Part shown: positions 24,969 through 34,249 of the stretch, in pieces
Layout of the letters: the number at the start of each line of letters is the position of its first letter
Numbering within the stretch: position 1 is the first letter of the stretch
Assembly (NCBI GenBank): GCA_039908345.1
Contig: JAMOBD010000032.1
Span: 1 to 34,701, forward strand
Length of the DNA: 34,701 nucleotides
From: Magnetospirillum sp. WYHS-4
Lineage (GTDB): Bacteria > Pseudomonadota > Alphaproteobacteria > Rhodospirillales > GLO-3
Direction of reading: 5' to 3'
The notes under the pieces: generated by a model
The model's input: only the letters and a program-made list of their open reading frames with translations
Told to the model about the DNA's origin: nothing
Database searches by the model: none
Translations under genes and position numbers: made by a program

Positions 24969-26707
24969 TCGTCTTCCAAAGTCTCCAGGCCCGTCAGGAC
25001 TTTTTCCAGTTCGCTCCGGAACGGGGCATGGGCGGCCTCGATTTCCGCCACGTTCCTGTCTTTGGCCGCCATTTCCAACTGGCTGGCCCGCTTGGCGAGA
25101 TCGATCGCGCCGATATACCCGGCTCCTGACTTGATGGAATGGGCCGCGCGCAAGACCAGATCCAGACGGCCGGCGGCAAGATCTTCGTCCATCTTGCGGC
25201 CCAGCTCCCGGTAGTCGGAGCGGAACTTGAATAGAGACGCCCGCAGGAGCTTGAGGTTGCCCGCCAGCATGCGGAGCGCCTGAGCCAGGTCGATGCCGGG
25301 AAGGGACGGCAGTCCGGAAAGCCGGGTCAACGCGGGTTTGGCCGCGGGCCGGGCCCCGGCGGCGGGGGCCGGGGCGATCCAACGCAGCAGGGTGGCCGAA
25401 AGGGCCCCCGGATCGATGGGCTTGGTCAGGTGGTCGCTCATGCCGGCGGCAAGGCTCTGGTCCCGGTCGCCCGCCATGGCCTGGGCGGTCATTGCGATGA
25501 TCGGCAGGTCGCGGAACCGCTTGTCTTTGCGGATTCGCCGCGTCGCCGACAGGCCATCCATTTCCGGCATGTGGATATCCATCAGCACCAGATCGAAGGA
25601 CTGCCCCTTCATCTTCTCCAGCGCCTCGCGACCCGTTTCCGCCGTATCGGCGACCATCCCCATCCCCTTGAGGAATTCGGTTGCCACTTGCCGGCTGAGC
25701 GGGTCGTCCTCGACCAGCAGGACACGCCGCCCGGCCAGTGCCGGCACCAGCCCGATGCCCTTGCCGGCCAGTTCGGCGGTGGACGATTCCCGGACTTCAT
25801 CCTCGTCGGCCAAGCCCAGGTCGACCACGGCGATGAAGGTGCTCCCGACGCCAGGCTCGCTAGACACGCGGATGCGGCCGTTCATCAGTTCCGACAGTTG
25901 CTTGCAGATCGCCAGTCCGAGGCCGGTGCCGCCATAGCGCCGGGTGATGGAACTGTCGGCCTGGGCGAAGGACTGGAACAGCTTGGATGCCTGCTCGCGG
26001 GTCATGCCGATACCGGTGTCGCGGACCGAAATCCTAAGGCGGACCCGATCCTCCGTCACCTCGTCGGGTTCGATACCCACGGCGACCTCGCCGCAGTCGG
26101 TGAACTTTACCGCGTTGTTGGCCAGGTTGATCAGGATCTGGCCCAACCGCAGGCGGTCGCCCACCAGGAAGCGGGGCGTGCCCGGCGCCACGGAGAAGGC
26201 AAGCCGCAAGCCCTTTTCCTCGGCCCGCAGGGCAACCATGTTGATCGCGGTGTCGAGCACCTCGTCGAGGGAAAAGGGCGCCTCTTCGAGTTCCAGTTCG
26301 CCGGCCTCGATCTTGGAGAAATCCAGGATGTCGTTTATGACGCCGAGCAACAGCCGGGCCGCCCCGTGCAGCTTGACCACATAATCCCGCTGCTGGGCCG
26401 TCAGATCGGTCCGCAGCACCAAGTGGGACATGCCGATGATGGCGTTCATCGGGGTGCGGACCTCGTGGCTCATGCGGGCGAGGAATTCGCTCTTGGCGCG
26501 GGTCGCCGCCTCGGCTTGGTCGCGGGCGTCCTTGAGTTGGGCTTGGCCGCGGTCGCTGATCTTGGCCAGCTTGTCGATCTGGCGTCCCGACCGGATGTAG
26601 CGTTCCGCCAACCGCTCCAGCTCCGTCATCAGCGGATGGCCCGCCCATTCGGGATGGGCCTTGAGTTCGGCCAACCAGCGTCTGGTTCTCTCCTCTTCCG
26701 GCCGCAT
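24959..26707 (-). CDS. Cytoplasmic hybrid histidine kinase with REC and Hpt domains
   Basis: The protein has 582 residues. There is no transmembrane segment or recognisable sensor domain; residues 1-70 are a helical, coiled-coil-like region. HisKA has H81 in '[10 protein letters not shown]'; the ATPase has '[11 protein letters not shown]' and '[15 protein letters not shown]'; the receiver has D377 in '[13 protein letters not shown]' and K429; and the C-terminal Hpt has H523 in '[10 protein letters not shown]'. All phosphorelay residues are intact, so a His-Asp-His relay to a separate regulator is expected. It could feed CtrA or one of the local receivers; this is inference. It is convergent with the regulator at 24252-24968 with a 10-base overlap. 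Confidence 0.95.
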   Translation of the reverse strand: MRPEEERTRRWLAELKAHPEWAGHPLMTELERLAERYIRSGRQIDKLAKISDRGQAQLKDARDQAEAATRAKSEFLARMSHEVRTPMNAIIGMSHLVLRTDLTAQQRDYVVKLHGAARLLLGVINDILDFSKIEAGELELEEAPFSLDEVLDTAINMVALRAEEKGLRLAFSVAPGTPRFLVGDRLRLGQILINLANNAVKFTDCGEVAVGIEPDEVTEDRVRLRISVRDTGIGMTREQASKLFQSFAQADSSITRRYGGTGLGLAICKQLSELMNGRIRVSSEPGVGSTFIAVVDLGLADEDEVRESSTAELAGKGIGLVPALAGRRVLLVEDDPLSRQVATEFLKGMGMVADTAETGREALEKMKGQSFDLVLMDIHMPEMDGLSATRRIRKDKRFRDLPIIAMTAQAMAGDRDQSLAAGMSDHLTKPIDPGALSATLLRWIAPAPAAGARPAAKPALTRLSGLPSLPGIDLAQALRMLAGNLKLLRASLFKFRSDYRELGRKMDEDLAAGRLDLVLRAAHSIKSGAGYIGAIDLAKRASQLEMAAKDRNVAEIEAAHAPFRSELEKVLTGLETLEDDQD

Positions 26708-26827
26708 GCGGTTTCCGTTCCCCCCAAGGCCTGCCCAAGGTAGACCGGGTCGGGCCGGGCGGCAAGAAGCCGCGTCGCGGCCGGGGTGGCCAACCCGCTT
26801 GAAACCCGGATTCGTTGCCCCGGCAGG

Positions 26828-27526
26828 TCAGTCGGCGAGCTTGGCGGCGACTTCGGGATCGCGCAGCACGTAGCCGCGGCCCCAGACGGTCTCGATATAG
26901 TTTTCCCCGCCGGTGGCGTCGGCCAGTTTCTTGCGCAGCTTGCAGATGAAGACGTCGATGATCTTCAATTCCGGCTCGTCCATGCCACCATAGAGATGGT
27001 TGAGAAACATCTCCTTGGTCAGGGTCGTGCCCTTGCGCAGCGACAACAGTTCGAGGATGCCATATTCCTTGCCGGTAAGATGGATGGTCTGGCCGCCGAT
27101 CTCCACCGTGCGGGCGTCCAGGTTGACCGTCAGCTTGCCGGTCCGGATCACCGATTGGGCGTGGCCCTTGGAGCGGCGCACGATGGCCTGGATGCGCGCG
27201 ATCAGCTCCGCCTTGTTGAACGGCTTGGTCAGGTAGTCGTCGGCCCCGGAGCCCAAGCCCTTGACCTTGGTGTCTGGCTGGGTGAGGCCGGAAAGGATCA
27301 GCACCGGCGTCTCGACGCGGGCATCGCGCAGCCGGCGCAGGACTTCCATGCCGTCCATATCGGGCAGCATGAGGTCCAGAATGATGATGTCGTAGTCGTA
27401 GAGCTTGCCGATCTCAAGCCCATCCTCTCCGAGGTCGGTGGTATCGACCACCATACCTTCGGACCCGAGCATCAGCTTGATGCTCTCGGCGACCATGGCA
27501 TCGTCTTCGACCAGCAGCACGCGCAT
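26828..27526 (-). CDS. ctrA: CtrA cell-cycle / motility master regulator
   Basis: A 232-residue OmpR-type regulator. Its receiver has D51 in '[13 protein letters not shown]', the residue number of Caulobacter CtrA, and '[19 protein letters not shown]' with the conserved Lys. The DNA-binding region '[20 protein letters not shown]' and '[14 protein letters not shown]' is near-identical in pattern to CtrA. It is divergent from fliI-fliJ. A TTAA-N6-TTAA site lies 20 bases before the start codon and suggests autoregulation. In related spirilla CtrA mainly controls motility and chemotaxis genes, which fits its place beside flagellar export genes. Confidence 0.95.
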   Translation of the reverse strand: MRVLLVEDDAMVAESIKLMLGSEGMVVDTTDLGEDGLEIGKLYDYDIIILDLMLPDMDGMEVLRRLRDARVETPVLILSGLTQPDTKVKGLGSGADDYLTKPFNKAELIARIQAIVRRSKGHAQSVIRTGKLTVNLDARTVEIGGQTIHLTGKEYGILELLSLRKGTTLTKEMFLNHLYGGMDEPELKIIDVFICKLRKKLADATGGENYIETVWGRGYVLRDPEVAAKLAD

Positions 27527-27545
27527 GGCTGGATTAGCCCTCCCG

Positions 27546-27559
27546 TTAACTATCGTTAA
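27546..27559. promoter_or_regulatory. CtrA-like box between ctrA and fliI
   Basis: TTAACTATCGTTAA: two TTAA half sites separated by six bases instead of the usual seven. On the minus strand it reads TTAACGAT, close to the CtrA half-site TTAACCAT. A second half-site-like CTAACCAT lies at 27637-27644 nearer fliI. The region therefore may bind CtrA for both directions. Confidence 0.5.
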
Positions 27560-27693
27560 TCACAAAATTCGTGCTGCCGCCAGGGGTATTGCGGAAATCC
27601 TTGAATTTCGGCGATTTTACCAAACGTAAAGACTCGCTAACCATAATAATCCTGGATTCGCCCACGCCGAATCCGCCCGTCGAAGGGGGAAAA

Positions 27694-29058
27694 GTGACCG
27701 TCATCGTCCACAACGTCCTGAGCGAAATCGAGCGTCTGCCGGACTATGCGGTTTACGGGCGGGTTACCGCCATCGTCGGTCTGCTGGTCGAGGTGGGCGG
27801 CGTGCAGGGCAGCCTGTCCATCGGCGACCACTGCGTCGTCATCGGCCGCAACGACCGCCGGGTGACCTGCGAGGTGGTGGGATTCCGCCAGGGCAAGGCG
27901 CTGCTCATGCCGTTCGGATCGCTGGACGGGGTCGGGCTGGGCTGCCGGGCCGAGATCGGCGCCACCGAGCCGGCCATCTATCCCGACCGGTCCTGGCTGG
28001 GCCGGGTGATCAACGCTTTCGGCGAACCGGTGGACGGCAAGGGGCCTTTGCCCATCGGCCGGCGTGCCTATCCGATCCACAATACGCCGCCGGCCGCCCA
28101 CAGCCGCCAGCGGGTGGGCGGCAAGATCGACTTGGGCGTGCGGGCCATGAACGCCTTCCTGACCTGCTGCCGGGGCCAGCGCATGGGCATCTTCGCGGGT
28201 TCCGGCGTCGGCAAGTCGACTCTGCTGTCCATGATGGCCCGCCATACGGACGCCGAGGTCAGCGTCATCGGCCTGATCGGCGAGCGCGGCCGCGAGGCCC
28301 GCGAGTTCATCGAAGACGACCTGGGCGAAGAAGGCATGGCCCGCAGCGTCGTCGTGGTGGCGACCAGCGACGAGCCGCCCCTGGTGCGCCGCCAGGCGGC
28401 TTACGTGACGCTCGCCATGGCGGAATTCTTCCGCGACCAGGGCAGCGAGGTGCTCTGCCTGATGGATTCGGTGACCCGCTTCGCCATGGCCCAGCGGGAA
28501 ATCAGCCTGTCGGCCGGCGAGCCGCCAGCCAGCAAGGGCTATACGCCCTCGGTCTTTGCCGAACTGCCCCGCCTTCTGGAGCGTGCCGGGCCCGGCGCGC
28601 GCGGCCAGGGCAACATCACCGGCCTGTTCACCGTGCTGGTGGAAGGCGACGACCACAACGAGCCCATCTCGGACGCCGTGCGCGGCATCCTGGACGGCCA
28701 TGTGGTGCTGGACCGCGCCATCGGCGAGCGCGGCCGCTTTCCGGCGATCAACATCCTGCGCAGCGTGTCGCGTACCATGCCAGACTGCAACACCGCCGAG
28801 GAGAATGCCATCATCGGCCGGGCCCGGCGCATGATGTCGGTCTACGAGGACATGGCGGAAATGATCCGCCTGGGCGCCTATCGCAAGGGCAGCGATCCGG
28901 CGGTGGACGAGGCCATGCACTATTGGCCGCGCATGGAGGAGTTCCTGACCCAGAGAAAGGCGGAAAAGACCGACTTGGCGACCTGCTATAAGCGGCTGGC
29001 CGAGATCCTGGAGATGCCAGAACCCGGCGCCAAACCGAAGCCGAAACCGATCAAGTGA
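27694..29058 (+). CDS. fliI: Flagellar export ATPase FliI
   Basis: The protein has 454 residues. It is the ATPase of the flagellar type III export apparatus on the cytoplasmic side of the basal body. Walker A is 'AGSGVGKST' (168-176), and Walker B region 'EVLCLMDSVTRFAMAQREI' and 'GEPPASKGYTPSVFAELPRL' are family hallmarks. GTG at 27694 is chosen because AAGGGGGAAAA precedes it and the length then fits FliI; the frame is open for 41 more codons without family similarity. It is followed 14 bases on by fliJ. Confidence 0.96.
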   Translation: MTVIVHNVLSEIERLPDYAVYGRVTAIVGLLVEVGGVQGSLSIGDHCVVIGRNDRRVTCEVVGFRQGKALLMPFGSLDGVGLGCRAEIGATEPAIYPDRSWLGRVINAFGEPVDGKGPLPIGRRAYPIHNTPPAAHSRQRVGGKIDLGVRAMNAFLTCCRGQRMGIFAGSGVGKSTLLSMMARHTDAEVSVIGLIGERGREAREFIEDDLGEEGMARSVVVVATSDEPPLVRRQAAYVTLAMAEFFRDQGSEVLCLMDSVTRFAMAQREISLSAGEPPASKGYTPSVFAELPRLLERAGPGARGQGNITGLFTVLVEGDDHNEPISDAVRGILDGHVVLDRAIGERGRFPAINILRSVSRTMPDCNTAEENAIIGRARRMMSVYEDMAEMIRLGAYRKGSDPAVDEAMHYWPRMEEFLTQRKAEKTDLATCYKRLAEILEMPEPGAKPKPKPIK

Positions 29059-29072
29059 GGGGATGAAGGACC

Positions 29073-29507
29073 ATGGCGAAGGGCGATCTGCACAATCTGA
29101 TCCGGCTGCACGAATGGCAGGTGGACGAGAAGCGTCGACGACTGGGCGAGTTGCTGCGGGTCCTGGACGACCTGGAGGCGCGGCTCAAGCGCTTGGAGAC
29201 GGAATTGATCGAAGAGCAGAGGATCGCTGCCCGCGCCCCCAACGAGGCCGGATTTCTGTACGGCAACTATGCCGAGGCGGTAATCGAACGCCGGGAACGC
29301 CTGAAGGAGAGCATCGCCCGCGCCGAAGTCGAAATCGCCCGCGCCCGCGACGACCTGCGAGAAGCCTTCCGCGACTTGAAGAAATACGAGATCGCCCAGC
29401 GCAACCGCGACCAAAAGGCGGCCGCCGAACTGGCCCGCAAGGAGCAACTGGTGCTGGACGAACTGGGACTGCAAGGCTACCGCCAGCGCCTCACCGCGCC
29501 GGCATGA
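29073..29507 (+). CDS. fliJ: Flagellar export chaperone/stalk FliJ
   Basis: The protein has 144 residues. It is an almost continuous two-helix coiled coil ('RLGELLRVLDDLEARLKRLE', 'ERRERLKESIARAEVEIA'). It begins 'MAKGDLHNLIRLHEWQVDEK', the alphaproteobacterial FliJ start. It sits in the centre of the FliI hexamer and couples it to FlhA. The position immediately after fliI supports the call, as the family is poorly conserved in sequence. Confidence 0.92.
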   Translation: MAKGDLHNLIRLHEWQVDEKRRRLGELLRVLDDLEARLKRLETELIEEQRIAARAPNEAGFLYGNYAEAVIERRERLKESIARAEVEIARARDDLREAFRDLKKYEIAQRNRDQKAAAELARKEQLVLDELGLQGYRQRLTAPA

Positions 29508-29526
29508 CGCGGCCTTGAAGAGGGCG

Positions 29527-29556
29527 CCACGCTTCCGCCCCCTTCCGGGAGCGTGG
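29527..29556 (+). terminator. 11-bp hairpin after fliJ
   Basis: The arms 29527-29537 and 29546-29556 pair over 11 bases with one T-G wobble and an 8-base loop. It lies 19 bases after the fliJ stop. No T-tract follows, so it may stabilise the mRNA end or act as a weak terminator. Confidence 0.5.
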
Positions 29557-29604
29557 GAATGCATCGCAATCTGCGCCTTGCGGCGGGAAGGCCACCTCGT
29601 TGGC

Positions 29605-29673
29605 CTGGCCGCCGATGCCATGCTCCACCAAGCCAAGGCACGGGGCCGCAACCGGGTGCTCTGGCAACCGTAA
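29605..29673 (+). pseudogene. GGDEF-domain C-terminal scrap
   Basis: The frame ending TAA 29671-29673 reads 'LAADAMLHQAKARGRNRV' then 'LWQP', the typical last helix of diguanylate cyclase domains (A-D-x-A-L-Y-x-A-K-x-x-G-R-N-R-V). No GG[D/E]EF motif or upstream domain is present; the frame is open back into fliJ without similarity. It is a relic of a cyclic-di-GMP gene between fliJ and the polysaccharide cluster. Confidence 0.6.
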
Positions 29674-29676
29674 TCC

Positions 29677-31434
29677 CTATCCCGCCAACGCTTCCATCGC
29701 ATCCGGTGCCAACCGGCGGCCCAGGATATGGCGCTGGTGCCAGAGGGCGTAGAACAGCAGTGTCCATGCGGCCTTGCCGGCCTTGGGGTCGGCAGAGGCG
29801 AAAAGGCGTTCGACGGCTTCGCGGCGGCATGCCTCGGCGATGCCCGGCTGGGCGGCAACAAGCGGCCCCAGCGTCCGACCCCTTGCGGCGATCCAATCCC
29901 CGACCGGCACGGTGAATCCGCGCTTGCGCTCGAAGGGCCGGGCAGCGGGCAGGGCGGTTTCCAGCCACCGCCGCAGCAACCACTTGCCTAGGCCCCGCTT
30001 GACCTTGAGGGAGTCGGGAAGGCGGACGGCGAAATCGGCCAGGATGGGATCGAGAAAGGGCACCCGCCCCTCCACCCCATGGGCCATCAGGCAGCGGTCC
30101 AGCTTGAGCAACAGGTCGTTGGGCAGCCAGTCGGCCACGTCGACGGCCTGCTGGGCCTGAAGACGGGATCGGCCACCGCGCTGGGCTTCCGCCTCCACGG
30201 CGGCGATGGGATCGCGCCAAGCCCGGTCCTCGTGGCGCAGTACCCCCAGGCCTTCCAGGATGCCCTTGGCCCGCATGGGCCGCCCGCCCAGAAGGCGCCA
30301 ACGGGCGGCTCGGCGGTAGCGGGAATAGCCGGCGAACAATTCGTCGCCGCCTTCGCCCGACAGCACCACCTTCAGTCCGGCGGCACGGGCGGCGGCGGCC
30401 AGCTTGTAGGTGGGCAGGATGGCGTAGTCGGCCACCGGGTCGTCCAGGGTCGCCGCCACCTCGGGCAGCAGGCGCCAGAAGTCGTCGGCGGTGAATTCGA
30501 CTTCGTGATGGTCCGCCCCCGCCGCCTTGGCGACGGCGCGGGCGTGGTCGCGTTCATCCCTGGCCGCCGTGCCCGGAAAACCGGCGGTGAGGGCCTGTAC
30601 CGGACGTTCGTTGAGCCGCGTCATCATCGCCAGCAGCACCGACGAATCGATACCGCCCGAGAGAAACATGCCGTAGGGAACGTCGGAGCGCTGGTGGATG
30701 CCCACTGTATCGTTCAGCCGGCGGTCCAGTTCCATCAGCGCCGCACCCTCCGAGATCGGCACCGGTCCGCCGTCGGGCAGGGGGGAGCGCTGTTCCTGGC
30801 GGGCGGCGAAGCCATCTTCCAGCACCAGGGTCTCGCCGGGCAGGACGCGGCGGATGCCTTCGAACAGGGTCTGGCGACCGCAGGCGAACTGGAGCTGGAG
30901 AAGCTGGTCGCGCGCCGTCCGGTTCACCACGGGCGCCACCAGGCCGGCGGCCACCAGGGCCTGAGCCTCGGAGGCGAAGGCGAGGCCAGCCGGCGTCTCG
31001 GCCACATAGAGCGGCTTGATGCCGAAGGGATCGCGGGCCAATAGCAGCCGGTCATGGGCAGGATCGTGCAGGGCGATGGCATACATGCCGCGCAGGCGCT
31101 TGGTGAAGGCCGGCCCCTCCCCCAGGTAAAGATGCAAGGGCGGTTCGCAGTCGGAATGGGTGGCGAAAAGGCAATCCTTCATGCCGTCCCGTAATTCCAG
31201 ATAGTTGTAGACCTCGCCGTTGGCCACCAGGGTGGCGCCTCCGGCATGCAAGGGCTGACGCCCGCCTTCCAGGTCGATGATGGCCAGCCGGGTCTGAACC
31301 AGGCCGACGCGGCCTTCGACATGGCGGCCGCTGCCGTCGGGGCCGCGGTGGCGAAGGGCGTCCTGCAGGCGATCCAGGACCGCGCCGGACGGCGTTGCGC
31401 CGGGCGCAGCCAGGATGCCGGCGATCCCGCACAT
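29677..31434 (-). CDS. asnB: Asparagine synthase (glutamine-hydrolysing)-type amidotransferase
   Basis: The protein has 585 residues. The N-terminal class II glutaminase starts 'MCGIAG' with nucleophile C2, followed by 'RHRGPDG', 'LAIIDLEGGRQPL' and 'VANGEVYNY'. The synthetase domain contains the PP-loop 'FLSGGIDSSV' and 'LSGEGGDELFAGYSRYRRA'. It overlaps the upstream glycosyltransferase stop by one base (TAATG), so it is coupled. In polysaccharide clusters such enzymes often amidate sugar acids or other precursors; a plain asparagine synthase role is equally possible. Confidence 0.9.
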   Translation of the reverse strand: MCGIAGILAAPGATPSGAVLDRLQDALRHRGPDGSGRHVEGRVGLVQTRLAIIDLEGGRQPLHAGGATLVANGEVYNYLELRDGMKDCLFATHSDCEPPLHLYLGEGPAFTKRLRGMYAIALHDPAHDRLLLARDPFGIKPLYVAETPAGLAFASEAQALVAAGLVAPVVNRTARDQLLQLQFACGRQTLFEGIRRVLPGETLVLEDGFAARQEQRSPLPDGGPVPISEGAALMELDRRLNDTVGIHQRSDVPYGMFLSGGIDSSVLLAMMTRLNERPVQALTAGFPGTAARDERDHARAVAKAAGADHHEVEFTADDFWRLLPEVAATLDDPVADYAILPTYKLAAAARAAGLKVVLSGEGGDELFAGYSRYRRAARWRLLGGRPMRAKGILEGLGVLRHEDRAWRDPIAAVEAEAQRGGRSRLQAQQAVDVADWLPNDLLLKLDRCLMAHGVEGRVPFLDPILADFAVRLPDSLKVKRGLGKWLLRRWLETALPAARPFERKRGFTVPVGDWIAARGRTLGPLVAAQPGIAEACRREAVERLFASADPKAGKAAWTLLFYALWHQRHILGRRLAPDAMEALAG

Positions 31435-32456
31435 TACGAGGTGACCTGCTGGAAGAAGGACAGGTAGCGCTCGACCACCCGCTGTTCGGTGAAGCCCTGT
31501 TCGTAGGCGGCGCGGCCGGCGTTGGCGATGGCGGAACGGAAGACGTTGTCTTCCAGCACGTGGCGGATGGCCTTGCCCATGCTGATGGCGTCGTCCACCG
31601 GCACCAGGACGCCGTTGACCATGTGGTCGATCAGCATTCCCGGTCCCACGCTGTCGGCGGCGACCACGGGCACGCCCTGGGCCCAGGCTTCCAGCACCAC
31701 GTTGCCGAGCGGCTCGTGCCGCGACGGGCAGACGAACAGGTCGCAGGTGGCGAGCAGCGCCGCCGTGTCCTCGCGCCAGCCCATAAAGCGCACCCGCGGC
31801 TTGATGCCCAGGTGGTTGGCCTGCTTTTCCAGATCGGCCCGCAAGGGGCCTTCGCCCGCCAGCCACAGGTAGATGTCGGGCACGCGGGCCACCGCCTGCA
31901 GCAGCACGTCGAAGGCCTTGTTCTCGTGCAGGCGGCCCATGGCGAGCACCAGGGGCGCCGAATCCGGGGTATAGAATTCCTTGCGCGACAGCGGCCGGGC
32001 CTTTTCCTCGCTGACGAAGTTGGGCAGGTAATGGGCCCTTTCCGTCGGCCAGCCCTGCTTGACCAGATATTCGACGATGTCCTCGGTATTGCCGATCAGG
32101 TGCTGGCAGTGCCGGTAATATTTCAGGTCGTAGTAGCCGCCCAGCCGGCCCACGTGCACGAAGTCGCCCTTCGGGCAGGCCTTGGTGGCCCGGTTCATCC
32201 AGGTCATCGCCACCTGGGGCCGGAAGGCCTTGACCTCGCGCTTGAAGGCGAAGCCGGTGGCGAAGTCGAAGGTACCGCCGAAGGGCAACTGCACGGGCTC
32301 GATGCCGCCGGCCCGCAAGGCCGCGGCGCGGCGCGGGTTCTCGCGGATGACGACCTTCTGTTCGAGACCGGCGCGGTGCAGCGCCAGCACCAGACGCACG
32401 AAGAAGGCCTCGGCGCCCCCGAATTCCGCTCCGGCCATGGCCTGCAGGACACGCAT
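31434..32456 (-). CDS. Glycosyltransferase family 4
   Basis: A 340-residue GT-B fold enzyme. The N-terminus begins 'MRVLQAMAGAEFGGAEAFFV', with the Gly-rich loop typical of GT4. The donor site contains 'VLAMGRLHENKAFDVLLQAV', 'WLAGEGPLR', 'FMGWREDTAALLATCDLFVC', and the E-x7-E motif in 'RHEPLGNVVLEAWAQGVPVV'. It transfers an activated sugar to a growing surface glycan. The ATG overlaps the preceding stop by one base (TGATG). Confidence 0.92.
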   Translation of the reverse strand: MRVLQAMAGAEFGGAEAFFVRLVLALHRAGLEQKVVIRENPRRAAALRAGGIEPVQLPFGGTFDFATGFAFKREVKAFRPQVAMTWMNRATKACPKGDFVHVGRLGGYYDLKYYRHCQHLIGNTEDIVEYLVKQGWPTERAHYLPNFVSEEKARPLSRKEFYTPDSAPLVLAMGRLHENKAFDVLLQAVARVPDIYLWLAGEGPLRADLEKQANHLGIKPRVRFMGWREDTAALLATCDLFVCPSRHEPLGNVVLEAWAQGVPVVAADSVGPGMLIDHMVNGVLVPVDDAISMGKAIRHVLEDNVFRSAIANAGRAAYEQGFTEQRVVERYLSFFQQVTS

Positions 32457-33490
32457 CAGCGGATCAACTCCTCGAAGGCGGCTGCCGCTTCGGGCCAACC
32501 CCAGCGGCGTTGTTTGTCCAAGGCGGCGGCATGCTGGGCCCGCCACAATTCCTCGTCCGCCAGCAGGCGGATCGCGGCTTCGGCGAACGCGGCGTCGTCA
32601 TCGGCGATGAACCCCGTTTTCCCGTCGATCACCCTTTCGACCACCGAGCCCAGCCTTTGCACCACGCAAGGCACTCCCAGGGCCTGGGCCTCGCCCAAGG
32701 CGAGGCAGAAGGTCTCGTTGAGGTCCCCCCGGTATAGCATGACGCGGGCGGCAAGCAATTCCTCGATCAATCGGGCCTTGGGAACCGGGCCGCGCAGCAC
32801 TACGCCCTTGCCCGCCAAAGCCCGCGCCTTGGCGAGAATCGCCTCCATGGCTTCTGCCTTTGCATCGCCGACGGCGCCGTAGGTGGCGGCGCCGGTGAAC
32901 AGATGCAGTTCGGCGCCCGGCACCCGCGGCTGCACCTTGGATTCCCATATGCCTAGCAGCCAGTCCAGCGAGCGTAGCGGATTGGAGGTGAAGACGGCGC
33001 GCGGCGCGGGGATGCCTTCGACGGACGGGGCGTTGCGGAAAATGTCGGGGATGCCGTAGGGAATGACCTTGCGGCCGCCGTCGGGCACCCACCGGGGCAG
33101 GGTGGTCGCCGCGTAGGTGCCGATGAACACCACCACCGGCCGCCAGCGCCATAGCTTCCACAGATAGCGCCACTTCAGCACGTACCGGGCCGGGTTGTGG
33201 GTCCAGAAGACGCGGTTGCGCGCCTTCGGAACCAGGGGGATCAGCCTGTCGCCCCGGTTGGCGATGTAGAGGTCGGCATCGTCGGGCAGGCCGTCACGCA
33301 AACGGCGCCAACGCACGCCCTTGTGGTCCAGGGGCGCTTCGCACATGTTGTAAACCGACACGTCGTGGCCCCGCCGCGCCAGTTCCTCGACCAGGAAGCA
33401 GACCGAGGATTCGACGCCGCCCAAAGGCTTTTGTTCCGGCGTGCGGCCGTCGAAGACGATGCCGTCGTCGGCGATCACGATGCGCGCCAT
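32456..33490 (-). CDS. Glycosyltransferase family 4 (divergent)
   Basis: The protein has 344 residues. The N-terminus is 'MARIVIADDGIVFDGRTPEQ' followed by 'PLGGVESSVCFLVEELARRG', a GT4 acceptor loop. The C-terminal donor domain has 'GDLNETFCLALGEAQALGVP' with the E-x7-E spacing, and 'GKTGFIADDDAAFAEAAIRL'. It starts three bases after the GT2 stop. A role in lipopolysaccharide or capsule assembly is inferred from context. Confidence 0.85.
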   Translation of the reverse strand: MARIVIADDGIVFDGRTPEQKPLGGVESSVCFLVEELARRGHDVSVYNMCEAPLDHKGVRWRRLRDGLPDDADLYIANRGDRLIPLVPKARNRVFWTHNPARYVLKWRYLWKLWRWRPVVVFIGTYAATTLPRWVPDGGRKVIPYGIPDIFRNAPSVEGIPAPRAVFTSNPLRSLDWLLGIWESKVQPRVPGAELHLFTGAATYGAVGDAKAEAMEAILAKARALAGKGVVLRGPVPKARLIEELLAARVMLYRGDLNETFCLALGEAQALGVPCVVQRLGSVVERVIDGKTGFIADDDAAFAEAAIRLLADEELWRAQHAAALDKQRRWGWPEAAAAFEELIR

Positions 33491-33493
33491 GGC

Positions 33494-34249
33494 TCAGTCC
33501 CTTTCCAGCTTGGCCTTCAGGTGCGACAGCAGCGGGAACAGCCCGGCAAAGAGCGCGATCAGCAAGCCGTAGCCCCCTTCCCGGTAACCCTTGCGCAGGA
33601 CGTAGCACTTGAAGAAGCGCGAGAAAAGCCGGCGGATGTTGGCCGGCAGTGTCCCCACGTTCCCGGCGTCCCGCAGGTCTTTCGCCCGCGCCGTGGAGTA
33701 GCTGTCCAGGCGGCGGATCATGTCGGAAATGTCGCGGTCCACGTAATGGCGCAACCGGTGGCGGAGCATCGGCCCCTTGCGGGCGCCGTCGGCCCATTTC
33801 AGGCTGGGGTGGACCCGCTGCGGGCCCCAGGTCTTGACGCCCTTGCGGAACAGGCCCGGATAGGCGGCCTTGCCGAAGGACGCGCCCCAGCCCCAGCGCA
33901 CCAGCCTGTCGCCGATATAGTTATCGACCAGGATCTCGTGCCAGTCGCAGGGCGTGGTCTCGACGGTCCGGCGGATCTCGTCCGCCAGTTCGGGGGGCAC
34001 GCGTTCGTCCGCGTCCACCTCCAACACCCACTCGCCGGTGGCGAAGGCGATGCCGGCGTTGCGGCGTTCCCCTTCCAGCGCCCAGCTTCCTTCCAGGATG
34101 CGGTCCGTATAGCGGAGCGCGATGTCGCGCGAGGCATCGGTGCACTTGTCCAGCAGCACCGCGATCTCGTCGGCGAAACGGAGCGTTTCCAGGCAGTCGG
34201 CCAGTTGCCGTTCCTCGTTGCGCACGGAAATCAGGGCGGTGAGCTTCAT
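33494..34249 (-). CDS. Glycosyltransferase family 2 (LPS core type)
   Basis: The protein has 251 residues. A GT-A fold with 'ALISVRNEERQLADCLETLR', the 'EVDADERVP' metal-binding DxD-type motif, and 'GKAAYPGLFRKG' / 'RLRHYVDRDISDMIRRLDSY', a pattern of WaaE/KdtX-like beta-glycosyltransferases of LPS core. The C-terminus has a hydrophobic stretch followed by basic residues that may contact the membrane. ATG at 34249 is chosen, overlapping the GT9 stop by four bases (ATGA). Confidence 0.9.
   Translation of the reverse strand: MKLTALISVRNEERQLADCLETLRFADEIAVLLDKCTDASRDIALRYTDRILEGSWALEGERRNAGIAFATGEWVLEVDADERVPPELADEIRRTVETTPCDWHEILVDNYIGDRLVRWGWGASFGKAAYPGLFRKGVKTWGPQRVHPSLKWADGARKGPMLRHRLRHYVDRDISDMIRRLDSYSTARAKDLRDAGNVGTLPANIRRLFSRFFKCYVLRKGYREGGYGLLIALFAGLFPLLSHLKAKLERD

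Noticed and set aside
24078-25382. Minus-strand frame spanning the regulator and part of the hybrid kinase
   Set aside because: Lies in the wrong frame of the kinase and antisense to the OmpR-type regulator, both with complete motifs.
27571-27693. N-terminal extension of FliI to 27571
   Set aside because: No similarity to FliI, and it overlaps the intergenic control region; GTG 27694 has a strong ribosome-binding site.
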